A stretch of 64,000 nucleotides of DNA from CAZRXG01 sp964603985 (GTDB lineage: Bacteria > Chloroflexota > Anaerolineae > Aggregatilineales > UBA3940): the NCBI GenBank assembly GCA_964603985.1, contig CAZRXG010000015.1:1-64000 (forward strand). The letters run 5' to 3'. The notes under the pieces were generated by a model that was not told the DNA's origin, made no database searches, and was given only the letters and a program-made list of their open reading frames with translations. Position 1 is the stretch's first letter; every line of letters starts with the position of its first letter. Made by a program: the position numbers and the translations under genes. This document shows, one piece after another, positions 42,778-51,129 of the stretch.

Positions 42778-44028
42778 ATGACACGGCGTAATCGGACGTT
42801 GCTGGTGGGCGCTGTGCTGGCGCTGGGTGTGGTGCTGTTGGTGATCACCGGATGCGGTGGGCAGCGCCAGCGCCCCGACGTGGCCGCCATGGAGAAGGGG
42901 GCGGGCGTTGACTTTTGCGACCGCTACCCGCAGCCGGTAGCCAGTCCATACGTTCCGTTGAGCGACGTACTGGCGGGGCTGCCCGGCGAGCACGCGCGCG
43001 GGGCGAGGCAGCCGATCGTCCAGTTCACCCTGTACGGCGACCTGCAATGCCCGCCTTGTGCCGAGACGGTGAAGAGCCTCGATAAGCTGCTCGAAGCGTA
43101 TCCCGACGAGGTGCAGGTGGTCTTCCATCACCTGCCGCTGGTCGATGTGCATGACAAGGCTCATCTGGCCGCTCAGGCGACTGAAGTGGCATCCGGTCAG
43201 GGTGGCAGCGAGGCCTTCTGGGCGATGCACGACTTGCTTTATGAGCGCCTGGAGGAGTGGGACCCGCTGTCTGAAGAGGAGTTCAAGGAGAAGTTGGCCG
43301 ATTATGCCGGGGAGATCGGGTTGGACGAGGAGCAGTTCACCAGGGAGCTTGAGAGCGGGGGCTATGCGGGGTTGATCGACTTCTCCCTCACCACCGCGCT
43401 TGAGATGCCCGGCATGCAGGGGGTGCCGATACTGTACGTGAACGGCCAGCCGCTCGTGTTGCCGCCGGTTGACTTCGTCAGTCTCGATGCGCTGTTCAAG
43501 CTCCTCCGGGCGCAGTCGGTTTACAGCGAGGCGCCGCCGATGAAGATCGACCCGAAGAAGGAGTACGTGGCCTGGATCGTCACCGAGCACGGCGACGTGG
43601 CGGTCAACCTGTTCGCCGACCTGGCCCCGGAGACGGTCAACAACTTCGCGTACCTGGCCTGTACCGGCTACTACGACGACCTCACCTTCCACCGCGTGAT
43701 CTCCGGCTTCGTGGTGCAGACCGGCGACCCCAGCGCGACGGGGTATGGCGGGCCGGGCTACACCGTCCCCGACGAGTTTGAGAACAGCAAGCTGGCCTTC
43801 GACCGGCCCGGTTGGCTCTCGATGGCGCACACCGACCAGCCGGATACGGCCGGCGGGCAGTTCTTCATCACGCTTGGCTCGGCACCGCAGCTTAACAATG
43901 CCTTCACCATCTTCGGGGAGGTGGCCGACGGGATGGACGCGGTCTACCAGATCGGCGAGCACGACCCGGAGAACCTGTACGTACCGGGCGACCGGCTGGT
44001 GACGGTGATCGTGCGCGAGGTGGAGTAG
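42778..44028 (+). CDS. Lipoprotein fusing a DsbA-like thiol oxidoreductase to a cyclophilin prolyl isomerase
   Basis: 416 residues from MTRRNRTLLVGAV, preceded by AAGGAG. Lipobox ITGC (Cys ~26) predicts a membrane anchor outside the cell. Residues ~80-240 form a thioredoxin/DsbA-like domain with the active site C91-P-P-C94 and the cis-Pro loop GVPILYVNG. Residues ~262-416 are a cyclophilin with FHRVISGFVVQTGDP, GGQFFITLG and NNAFTIFGEV motifs. It could both introduce or shuffle disulfides and speed proline isomerisation of exported proteins. Each half alone is common; the fusion is unusual. Confidence 0.9.
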   Translation: MTRRNRTLLVGAVLALGVVLLVITGCGGQRQRPDVAAMEKGAGVDFCDRYPQPVASPYVPLSDVLAGLPGEHARGARQPIVQFTLYGDLQCPPCAETVKSLDKLLEAYPDEVQVVFHHLPLVDVHDKAHLAAQATEVASGQGGSEAFWAMHDLLYERLEEWDPLSEEEFKEKLADYAGEIGLDEEQFTRELESGGYAGLIDFSLTTALEMPGMQGVPILYVNGQPLVLPPVDFVSLDALFKLLRAQSVYSEAPPMKIDPKKEYVAWIVTEHGDVAVNLFADLAPETVNNFAYLACTGYYDDLTFHRVISGFVVQTGDPSATGYGGPGYTVPDEFENSKLAFDRPGWLSMAHTDQPDTAGGQFFITLGSAPQLNNAFTIFGEVADGMDAVYQIGEHDPENLYVPGDRLVTVIVREVE

Positions 44029-44053
44029 CGGTCGGCAGTCGGGCGGCAGCGCG

Positions 44054-45298
44054 ATGCACGTCACGATCCTGGCCTACGGCTCGCGCGGGGACGTTCAGCC
44101 TTACGTGGCGTTGGGCGTGGGGTTGCAGGGGGACGGTCACACAGTGCGGGTGGCCGCGCCCCGGCCATTTGAGGCGCTCATCACAGAGCGCGGGCTGGAA
44201 TATGCGCCGTTGGCGGGTGACCCGGCCCTCCTGGTGCGAGGGCTGGTTGACCGGGCGGGGCACAACCTGGCCCGCATCGTGCGGGTGATGGGTGAGTACA
44301 CCATCCCCCTGGCGCTGGAGGTGCTGGCCGACACACAGCGTGCCTGCCGGGGGACGGATGCGATCGTGCACTCGTTCTTGATGACGCTGGCCGGGCACCA
44401 GATCGCGCAGGCGATGGGCGTGCCTGACTTCTCGGCGCTGCTGTACCCGATCTTTGCGCGCACCGGTGCCTTCCCCAACCCGATGTTCCCCCGGCTGCCG
44501 TTGGGTGGTGCTTACAACCGGCTGACGCACGATTTCTTCACCCGGTCGTTTTGGCAGTTCAGCCGCCTGGCGTATGGGTGGCTGCGGCGTGGTCGGCCTG
44601 ACCTGCCGCCGCTGCCGGGGTGGCCCTTCGCCGCCGCGAATCCACACCCGCCGCCCATCTTGTACGGGTTCAGTCCGCGTGTGATCGCGCCGCCGCGCGA
44701 CTGGGGCGAGCACGTTCACGTGACGGGTTACTGGTTCCTCGACGCGGCCTCCGGCTGGCAGCCGCCCTCTGCGCTGCTCGATTTTCTGGAGGCCGGGCCG
44801 CCGCCGGTGTGTATTGGCTTCGGGAGCACCATCGCCGGGGAGATGGAGCGGCTGGCCGGGATCGCGCTGAAGGCGCTGGCGCGCACCGGCCGGCGCGGAG
44901 TTCTGCTGACCGGCTGGGCGGGGGAGATCGGCGGCGGGGGCGACGACGTGTTCGTGATCGATGCGGTTCCGCATGGATGGCTGTTCCCGCGCGCGGCGGC
45001 CATCGTGCATCACGGCGGGGCGGGTACGACGGCGGCGGGGCTGCGGGCGGGCGTACCGGCGGTCGTGGTGCCGTTTGGGAGTGACCAGCCGTATTGGGGG
45101 CGGCGGGTGTGCGAGTTGGGGGCCGGGCCGGAGCCGATCCCGCGCAAGAAGCTGACCGTCGAGCGGCTGACCGAGGCGATCCGGATCGCGACCGGGGATG
45201 CGGCGATGCGCCGCCGGGCTGCCGAATTGGGCCAGCAGATCCGGGCGGAGGACGGCGTCGGTCGGGCGGTGGCGATCATCGGGCAGCGCCGGGCATGA
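44054..45298 (+). CDS. Glycosyltransferase of the UGT/GT28-like family
   Basis: 414 residues, GT-B fold. The N-terminal MHVTILAYGSRGDVQPYVALG binds the acceptor side, and the C-terminal nucleotide-sugar motif reads VPHGWLFPRAAAIVHHGGAGTTAAGLRAGVPAVVVPFGSDQPYWG. Relatives glycosylate sterols, antibiotics or lipids using UDP-sugars. The start lies 25 bases after the DsbA-cyclophilin gene, so they may be cotranscribed. The likely acceptor is not evident. Confidence 0.9.
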   Translation: MHVTILAYGSRGDVQPYVALGVGLQGDGHTVRVAAPRPFEALITERGLEYAPLAGDPALLVRGLVDRAGHNLARIVRVMGEYTIPLALEVLADTQRACRGTDAIVHSFLMTLAGHQIAQAMGVPDFSALLYPIFARTGAFPNPMFPRLPLGGAYNRLTHDFFTRSFWQFSRLAYGWLRRGRPDLPPLPGWPFAAANPHPPPILYGFSPRVIAPPRDWGEHVHVTGYWFLDAASGWQPPSALLDFLEAGPPPVCIGFGSTIAGEMERLAGIALKALARTGRRGVLLTGWAGEIGGGGDDVFVIDAVPHGWLFPRAAAIVHHGGAGTTAAGLRAGVPAVVVPFGSDQPYWGRRVCELGAGPEPIPRKKLTVERLTEAIRIATGDAAMRRRAAELGQQIRAEDGVGRAVAIIGQRRA

Positions 45299-45318
45299 CT
45301 CACCCGGCGCTGTTTTGC

Positions 45319-45324
45319 TATAAT
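45319..45324 (+). promoter_or_regulatory. Candidate -10 box of the M50 protease gene
   Basis: TATAAT within TGCTATAATCC, 33 bases before the TTG start at 45358; no clear -35 is seen (TGACTC at 45297-45302, spacing 16). Confidence 0.4.
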
Positions 45325-45357
45325 CCGGGCTGACTTTGTGACAGAGAGGGGGACACT

Positions 45358-46035
45358 TTGTTTAATTTAACACCTGCGGTCCTGATCTCGCGGGCCATCG
45401 TGCTGCTGGTGGCGATGACGGTGCACGAGTTCGCGCACGCGTACATCGCCTACCGGATGGGCGATTCGACCGCCAAAGAGATGGGGCGTATGACGCTCGA
45501 CCCCAGGGCGAACATTAACGTGTACGGGTTCATCGTTGGGGTGTTGATCGGTTTCGGCGTGCTCGGCTCGGCACCGGTCAACCCGTACCGGATGCGCAAC
45601 CGCCGCCTGGGGATGTTCCTGGCCGTGCTGGCCGGGCCGGTCTCCAACCTGATCCTGGGGGCGCTGTTCGCGCTGCCGTTCCGCTTCGGGGTGATCCCTA
45701 ACTTCATGAACGGGTTGGGGGACGGCTTCTTTCTGCCGTCGCCGGTGGACGTCCTGTACCAGATGATATTCTTGAACGTGCTGCTGTTCGTGTTCAACAT
45801 CCTGCCCCTTTACCCGCTCGACGGCTGGACGATCATGCTGGCTGCGCTGCCGCCCAACATGGCGATCTGGTGGGAGCGCAACAAGCAGACCAACATGTAC
45901 ATCTTCTTTGGGCTGATCGCGCTGGCGTTCATCGCGCCGCAGTTGAGCAATCTCGGGCTGGGATTTCTGGACCCGCTGGGCTGGCTCATCTGGCAGCCAA
46001 CCGAGAGGATCATCAGCCTGCTGATAGGGTACTAG
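45358..46035 (+). CDS. M50 (site-2 protease) family membrane metalloprotease
   Basis: 225 residues beginning with a TTG codon, supported by GAGAGGGGGAC just upstream and the absence of a better start. The zinc motif H23-E-F-A-H27 lies in the first membrane helix, and YPLDGW (Asp155) supplies the third ligand. About six membrane segments. This compact group of bacterial S2P homologues (YwhC/Rip3-like) cleaves membrane-bound substrates. It is followed closely by the HD protein gene (6 bases). Confidence 0.9.
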   Translation: MFNLTPAVLISRAIVLLVAMTVHEFAHAYIAYRMGDSTAKEMGRMTLDPRANINVYGFIVGVLIGFGVLGSAPVNPYRMRNRRLGMFLAVLAGPVSNLILGALFALPFRFGVIPNFMNGLGDGFFLPSPVDVLYQMIFLNVLLFVFNILPLYPLDGWTIMLAALPPNMAIWWERNKQTNMYIFFGLIALAFIAPQLSNLGLGFLDPLGWLIWQPTERIISLLIGY

Positions 46036-46041
46036 CCGGAC

Positions 46042-46557
46042 ATGTGGTGGTACCGCCTCAAGCAGGTGTGGTGGGATCTGACGGCCATCGTGCTGCCGGT
46101 TGATTACACGGAAGCCGAAGCCGCGCTCTCGCCGGAGCTGCTGGCGCTGTTCAAACGGATGAGGAAAGGCGACCAGCGGCACGGTCTGCGGGTGATGGGC
46201 AAGCTCACGGCGGCGGGGCACATGCACCCTGACCTGCTGGTCGCCGCCCTGCTGCACGACGTGGGTAAGGCGCGCTACCGGTACACGGTCTTTGACCGGA
46301 CGTTGGTGGTGCTGGCGAAGCGGTTCGCGCCGCGCCGGTACGCGCGCCGGTCGCGGGGCGAGGCGCGCGGGTTGTGGCGACCGTTGACGATCTCGGCGCA
46401 GCACCCGCAGTGGTCGGCGGAGGACATGGCAGCCGCCGGGGCGAGCGAGCTGGCGGTCGCGCTGGCGCGGCGGCACCAGGATGCGCTTGAGGGGGAGCCA
46501 AATTGCGAGGAAGACCGGCTGCTGGCGCTGCTCCAGTCGGTGGATGATGAGAGTTGA
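46042..46557 (+). CDS. HD-domain phosphohydrolase
   Basis: 171 residues. HGLRVMGKLTAAG followed by the metal-binding AALLHDVGK (His72-Asp73) is the HD/HDIG signature, and a later HQD fits the remaining ligand. The short length suggests a nucleotide or cyclic-nucleotide hydrolase. It starts 6 bases after the M50 gene and is probably cotranscribed. The substrate is unknown. Confidence 0.85.
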   Translation: MWWYRLKQVWWDLTAIVLPVDYTEAEAALSPELLALFKRMRKGDQRHGLRVMGKLTAAGHMHPDLLVAALLHDVGKARYRYTVFDRTLVVLAKRFAPRRYARRSRGEARGLWRPLTISAQHPQWSAEDMAAAGASELAVALARRHQDALEGEPNCEEDRLLALLQSVDDES

Positions 46558-46615
46558 GGCTTGGCGAATGTCCAAAGTCCCATTACTGCCCAATGCACTC
46601 TAAGAGAGGGATGGG

Positions 46616-48307
46616 GTGATAAGTGTTATGCAGGCATTGAATGATATGATTGAGGCTCATCCCACTCACAAAATACATAGGGAGTTGAGAAAGCAACAGG
46701 TTCTGGAAGCTTTCTCGGACTATATTGATGAGACCACCTTTTACCAATGGCATCTGAGCCTCTATAAGTTCGCTACGGTCAGGCCATTAGTTTACTATCG
46801 TGATTCCACCATTTCTGACGCGCTAGACTTCTTTAGTCAGAGTCCTGATCTGGCCCTGGAAGCCATTTGTGCCTTTCAGCGAGAGTTAAACCACTCCATC
46901 ATGTCGTTACTACGCCCAGCCAGAAGCTGGGAGAAGGAAGATAAACTATCCCTGGATAACCCAGAGCAAATCTTCGAATTTGAGAGTGTGTGGCACCCTG
47001 AGTACCAGAGATACTCTGAGCATGTATTCAATCATCTAATCAATGTGCCTTTGTATATGTTGGGTCGCCTCAACCGAAAACCTAAAGCGAAGAAGCCAAA
47101 GGACTTCGTCAGTCAAACCCTCGCCAATAGAGTAGAGACGCTCAAAGACAAGAAGTTAACTTCTTTGACTGATGGGTTTGAACCGATTGTGAGAAATGCG
47201 ATCTCTCATGGAGGAGTAGACTTCGGACTTGTTGAGATTACATATATCGACAAGAGAAAGAATGCCCAAAAGGTCCTCTCTGCTTATGAGTTCTCGCAGC
47301 TTTTCGACGACATGGTCGACACGTGTCATTCTATTCTCATAGCAATGCTTTTGTTTGTCTGCAATCACCGCCCTCTTGTCCAAACCCATGGTCTGCATCG
47401 TCTTCCATTGGGCCTACGTTTTTTGTTTATTGACGCGATTGCCTCAACTACTCGCTTTCAACTCCTTACAATGATAGAGAGCCGCGCAGTTATAGGCAAC
47501 CGGAGGCAACTGAACATATCATGCAGGATAGATACATGCTCGCGCTTAACACACACATATGAGGCGATTGCTGCCTGCTGGCATTCAGCCAGCTTTGGCG
47601 GGGAGGATTATGAACGCTTTGCAGTGAGTATAGACTGTGGGAGACTCGTTACTTCATCCCTATTCGTAGATGGGGATGTACTCCATCAAGCGATCTCCAA
47701 AAACTGGACAATTGATCAATGCAGAGAAGCAAAATTGGTGGAAACTGATCTTCTGTGGTTTGATGTGCCGACTTTACAGCGGAAGATGAACTCCTGGCGT
47801 AACTTGTTCTTAGCACGGTGGGAGTTGTGTAAGCGACAAGTGATCCAGCAATGGCGTCAAGGCGGTTTTAAGATGCTGGGCTCGCGTTATTCAATCCGAC
47901 ATATCATCGACAAGAGCGCCGAAAAAATCCGTCGAATTGAGGCCTATGTTGTACTGCATGAAACCGGAACTATCACTGATGCAGAGATTCATAGCATCAT
48001 CAGGCACATTGTCAAGCGATTACGAAAACATAGGATTAAAGGAAAAAGATTAGACAGAGAGATTGGGTTTTCTAGGAAGCCAAACTATATCTGGATACGG
48101 TTGTATGCTGCCGATAGAAGGCTCAGACGATTTTCAGGCTGGCATGATGGTAATTTAATCCTAATGGCTGAGTGGTTTTCGCGTTGGAAAAATAATGGCC
48201 CAATATTTGTCAAGAGTCCACATCAGGAAATTAGTGAGATCCGTATTCGGTATAATCCGGAATTGACCATAGACGAGGATGGAAATCCCGCATTTACTGT
48301 TGCCTGA
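46616..48307 (+). CDS. AT-rich gene for a protein with a HEPN-like RNAISH motif
   Basis: 563 residues, markedly lower GC content than all neighbours, so probably acquired. GTG at 46616 has GAGAGGG upstream; the ATG at 46628 is an alternative. The mostly helical, basic protein contains IVRNAISHGGVDF (R193-x4-H198), the R-x4-H arrangement seen in HEPN ribonucleases, within a helical region. No other family signature is recognised. Its immediate follower is a DUF433 gene. HEPN proteins are frequent in abortive-infection and toxin systems, so a defence role is a reasonable hypothesis, not shown. Confidence 0.7.
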   Translation: MISVMQALNDMIEAHPTHKIHRELRKQQVLEAFSDYIDETTFYQWHLSLYKFATVRPLVYYRDSTISDALDFFSQSPDLALEAICAFQRELNHSIMSLLRPARSWEKEDKLSLDNPEQIFEFESVWHPEYQRYSEHVFNHLINVPLYMLGRLNRKPKAKKPKDFVSQTLANRVETLKDKKLTSLTDGFEPIVRNAISHGGVDFGLVEITYIDKRKNAQKVLSAYEFSQLFDDMVDTCHSILIAMLLFVCNHRPLVQTHGLHRLPLGLRFLFIDAIASTTRFQLLTMIESRAVIGNRRQLNISCRIDTCSRLTHTYEAIAACWHSASFGGEDYERFAVSIDCGRLVTSSLFVDGDVLHQAISKNWTIDQCREAKLVETDLLWFDVPTLQRKMNSWRNLFLARWELCKRQVIQQWRQGGFKMLGSRYSIRHIIDKSAEKIRRIEAYVVLHETGTITDAEIHSIIRHIVKRLRKHRIKGKRLDREIGFSRKPNYIWIRLYAADRRLRRFSGWHDGNLILMAEWFSRWKNNGPIFVKSPHQEISEIRIRYNPELTIDEDGNPAFTVA

Positions 48308-48360
48308 AGTAACTGATAGTGAGTCTTCTGACGTGAGCCTGAGATTTGAGATCGGACAAC

Positions 48361-48564
48361 ATGAATTGGCGAGAGTACATTCATTCGGACCCGGATATTC
48401 TGGTTGGAAAGCCCGTCGTAAAGGGCACCCGGATAGGCGTGGCCTTTATCCTCGACCTGCTTGCCGCAGGGTGGACGGAGAAGCAAATATTGGAAAACTA
48501 CCCGTCGTTGACGCGCGACTCCCTGAAGGCTGTTTTTGCGTTTGCCGCTGAGAAACGGTCGTAG
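48361..48564 (+). CDS. DUF433-family small protein (antitoxin-like)
   Basis: 67 residues, MNWREYIHSDPDILVGKPVVKGTRIGV, a clear DUF433 start, followed by LLAAGWTEKQILENYPSLT. DUF433 proteins carry a helix-turn-helix and are often antitoxins next to a DUF5615 PIN-like toxin gene, but no such gene adjoins here. Instead the HEPN-like gene lies 54 bases upstream. The next gene starts 5 bases downstream. Confidence 0.85.
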   Translation: MNWREYIHSDPDILVGKPVVKGTRIGVAFILDLLAAGWTEKQILENYPSLTRDSLKAVFAFAAEKRS

Positions 48565-48568
48565 CATC

Positions 48569-49252
48569 ATGACCCCATTTATCGACCTCAGTCACGTCTT
48601 TGAAGACAACATGCCCGGCTTCAAGCTGAAGAACGAGGACGGGACGGTCACACAGTACACGGCCCGCATCCGGCCCTTCATGACGCACGCCGAATCGGCC
48701 CCCAAGTACGAGGGCCGGTGCTCATTTGAGGTGACGGAGATCACGTTCCAGACTTCGGTGGGCACCTACCTCGACTCGCCTTACCACCGCTACCCGGATG
48801 GGCGTGACATTGGACAGATCCGGCTGGAGGAGGTGATCCTGCCGGGTGTGGTCGTCGATGCGCGGGGGCGGGGGCCGTTCGAGGCGTTGAGCGGGGAGGC
48901 CCTGCCCGCCGACGCCGACCTGGAAGGCCGGGCGGTGCTGTTCAACTTTGGGTGGGACAGGCATTGGGGGAGGGAGCAGTACCACGCCTACCCGTTCGTC
49001 TCACAGGCGGTCATCGAGCGGCTGATCGCGGCGCGGGTGAAGCTGGTCGGCGTCGATACGGTGAACGTTGATGACTCGCGTGACCTGACCCGCCCGGCCC
49101 ACACGTTGTTTCTGCGGGACGAGATCCTGATCGTCGAGAACCTGGCCCACCTCGACCGGCTGCACGGCCAGCGCTTCCGGTTCTTCGCCGTGCCGATCAA
49201 GGGACGGGGCGTCGCGGCGATGCCGGTGCGGGCGTTTGCGGAAGTGCTGTGA
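48569..49252 (+). CDS. Cyclase-family metal hydrolase (kynurenine formamidase-like)
   Basis: 227 residues from MTPFIDLSHVFEDNMPGF. The family motif appears as GTYLDSPYHRYPDG, with the usual HxGTHxDxPxH pattern changed (the first H is missing and the second reads S-x-H). Members of this cyclase group hydrolyse formamide or cyclic amide bonds using Zn or Mn; substrate choice varies. Base composition returns to the high-GC norm of the region, marking the end of the AT-rich island. Confidence 0.8.
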   Translation: MTPFIDLSHVFEDNMPGFKLKNEDGTVTQYTARIRPFMTHAESAPKYEGRCSFEVTEITFQTSVGTYLDSPYHRYPDGRDIGQIRLEEVILPGVVVDARGRGPFEALSGEALPADADLEGRAVLFNFGWDRHWGREQYHAYPFVSQAVIERLIAARVKLVGVDTVNVDDSRDLTRPAHTLFLRDEILIVENLAHLDRLHGQRFRFFAVPIKGRGVAAMPVRAFAEVL

Positions 49253-49324
49253 GCGGTTGGAACCCTGGCGGGCATTTGCACGTTATGATCACGGACACTC
49301 GATCACATGACAGCAGAGGAACAC

Positions 49325-50917
49325 ATGGCACAAGCAGCACAACAACCCGCTCCTGAAAGAGGACGCGCGCGCCGCCGGGCGAAAAGGCGGCGTTCTCGCC
49401 GCTGGCCCTTCAACCGGTACACGCCGCGCGCGGTACTGATCGGGGTGGGCTTGGGGTTGGTGACCTTCGTCCTGCTGGGCGTTATGATGGTCGTCGGGGC
49501 CTACGGGTACTTCCAGGTGTTCGGGCTGATCGTGCCGGGCGTGCACGTCGGGGGCGTGAAGCTGGGCGGGATGTCGGTCGAGGAGGCGTCGCTGGCGCTG
49601 GATGAGGCGTGGAACGTCGAGCAGGGGGGGATCATCCTGACCGACGGCCAGCGCTCGTGGTACGCGCCGCCCTCGGACTTCGGGCTGGCGCTCGATCCGG
49701 TGGCGACGGCGCGGCGTGCCTCCGACGTGGGGCACGGTGGAAGCGTGATCGGCGAGATGGTGATGATGATCGACAGCACGCTGAACGGGACGCCGGTCGA
49801 GCCGGTGGTGCAGGTGGATGCCGAGGCAGCCAGAGCGGGGTTAGAAGATTGGGCGGAGAAGATTGACCTGCTGCCGCAGGATGCCTCGATCCGCATCGAG
49901 GGCGGTGAGGTGGTCGCGGTGCCGGGTGTGCCGGGTTACACGCTGGACGTGGAGGGCACGCTGGCGGCGCTGGTCGCCGCCCCCGGCCTGGCGCTGATAG
50001 ACGGTTACCTGCCGCTGGTGCTGGTGCCGGTCGCGCCGCGCGTCGCCGATGCGGGGGATGCCGCCGCCGATGCCGAGCGGCTGCTGGCCTCTGACTTGAG
50101 CGTTGAGGGCTATGACCCGATCACGGACGAGCACTTACAGTGGACGGCCTCGCGGGAGGAGATCGCGTCGTGGTTGGCGGTCGTGGAGGGCGAGGATGGG
50201 CCGGAGGTGGTCGTGGGCGAGGAGCGGTTGGCGGCCTACCTGGATGAGTTGAGCGCCTCGTTGGGGGAGGGGCGGTACTTCGATGCGCAGGAGAGTGCGG
50301 GGTTGCTTGAGGCGGCGCTGCGCGAGGAGTCGGCGGCGGCGCTGATCGTCCGCCACACGCCGACGACGTACACCGTTGGGGCGGGTGATACGCTGACCAG
50401 CATCTCGTGGGACGTTGGCATGCCTTACTGGCGCATCCTGGACGCCAACCCTGGCCTCGACTCCGAAACGCTCACGGTGGGGCAGGTGCTGACCATTCCC
50501 TCGAAGGACGACCTGCTGCCGCTGCCGGTGGTGATCAACAAGCGGATGGTGGTCAGCATCAACCGGCAGCGGTTGTGGACTTACCAGGATGGCGAGCTGC
50601 TGCATGAGTACGTGATCAGCACGGGCATCGACCGCTCGCCGACCCAGCCGGGGATTTTCCAGGTGCAGACGCACGAGCCGCTGGCTTACGCCTCGGTGTG
50701 GGACCTGACGATGCCGCACTTTTTGGGGATTTACGAGTCGTGGCCGGGCTTCATGAATGGCTTTCACGGGCTGCCGTCGCGGGGCGGCGGGCAGGTGCTG
50801 TGGGCCGCCTCGCTGGGGCGCAAAACGTCGTTCGGGTGCATCATCCTTGACCTGGACGATGCTGAGGCGCTTTACAATTGGGCTGACGAGGGCGTGGTGG
50901 TGGAGATCGCGGAGTAA
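49325..50917 (+). CDS. L,D-transpeptidase (YkuD) with VanW-like/PG-binding and LysM domains
   Basis: 530 residues. Basic N-terminus (RARRRAKRRRSRRWPF) and one membrane segment (~39-64), then PG_binding_4-type modules (VPGVHVGGVKLGGMSVEEASLALD), a LysM (YTVGAGDTLTSISWDVGMPYW) and a YkuD domain (MVVSINRQRLWTYQDGELL ... FHGLPS ... SFGCIIL). The catalytic Cys505 is present, but the usual SHGC reads SFGC. Such enzymes form 3-3 cross-links or anchor proteins in peptidoglycan. The ATG at 49325 is chosen because AGAGGA precedes it; an ATG at 49307 is possible. Confidence 0.9.
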   Translation: MAQAAQQPAPERGRARRRAKRRRSRRWPFNRYTPRAVLIGVGLGLVTFVLLGVMMVVGAYGYFQVFGLIVPGVHVGGVKLGGMSVEEASLALDEAWNVEQGGIILTDGQRSWYAPPSDFGLALDPVATARRASDVGHGGSVIGEMVMMIDSTLNGTPVEPVVQVDAEAARAGLEDWAEKIDLLPQDASIRIEGGEVVAVPGVPGYTLDVEGTLAALVAAPGLALIDGYLPLVLVPVAPRVADAGDAAADAERLLASDLSVEGYDPITDEHLQWTASREEIASWLAVVEGEDGPEVVVGEERLAAYLDELSASLGEGRYFDAQESAGLLEAALREESAAALIVRHTPTTYTVGAGDTLTSISWDVGMPYWRILDANPGLDSETLTVGQVLTIPSKDDLLPLPVVINKRMVVSINRQRLWTYQDGELLHEYVISTGIDRSPTQPGIFQVQTHEPLAYASVWDLTMPHFLGIYESWPGFMNGFHGLPSRGGGQVLWAASLGRKTSFGCIILDLDDAEALYNWADEGVVVEIAE

Positions 50918-51010
50918 GGCGCCCGGCGCTTCGCCGCGAGCCGGTGGAGGCGGGGAGATTCAATCCGCAGATGGCGCAGATGGCGCGGACATATAGCTAC
51001 TAGCGGTGGG

Positions 51011-51029
51011 GCCTGCGAGATTCGCAGGC
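51011..51029 (+). terminator. Stem-loop after the L,D-transpeptidase gene
   Basis: GCCTGCGA-GAT-TCGCAGGC pairs perfectly, followed by TCTCGGTTTG; the U tract is weak. It lies 94 bases past the stop codon. Confidence 0.35.
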
Positions 51030-51129
51030 TCTCGGTTTGAGATATGCCGCCAGAGGCCCGGTTTGACTCTCGCCCGTGCCTTACATAAGATAGGGCCGCG
51101 TACCGCGCGATCAACCGGAGGGGGACACA

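Noticed and set aside
41938..44064. 708-codon minus-strand frame
   Set aside because: It is antisense to the unknown protein and the DsbA-cyclophilin genes, both supported by ribosome sites and motifs.
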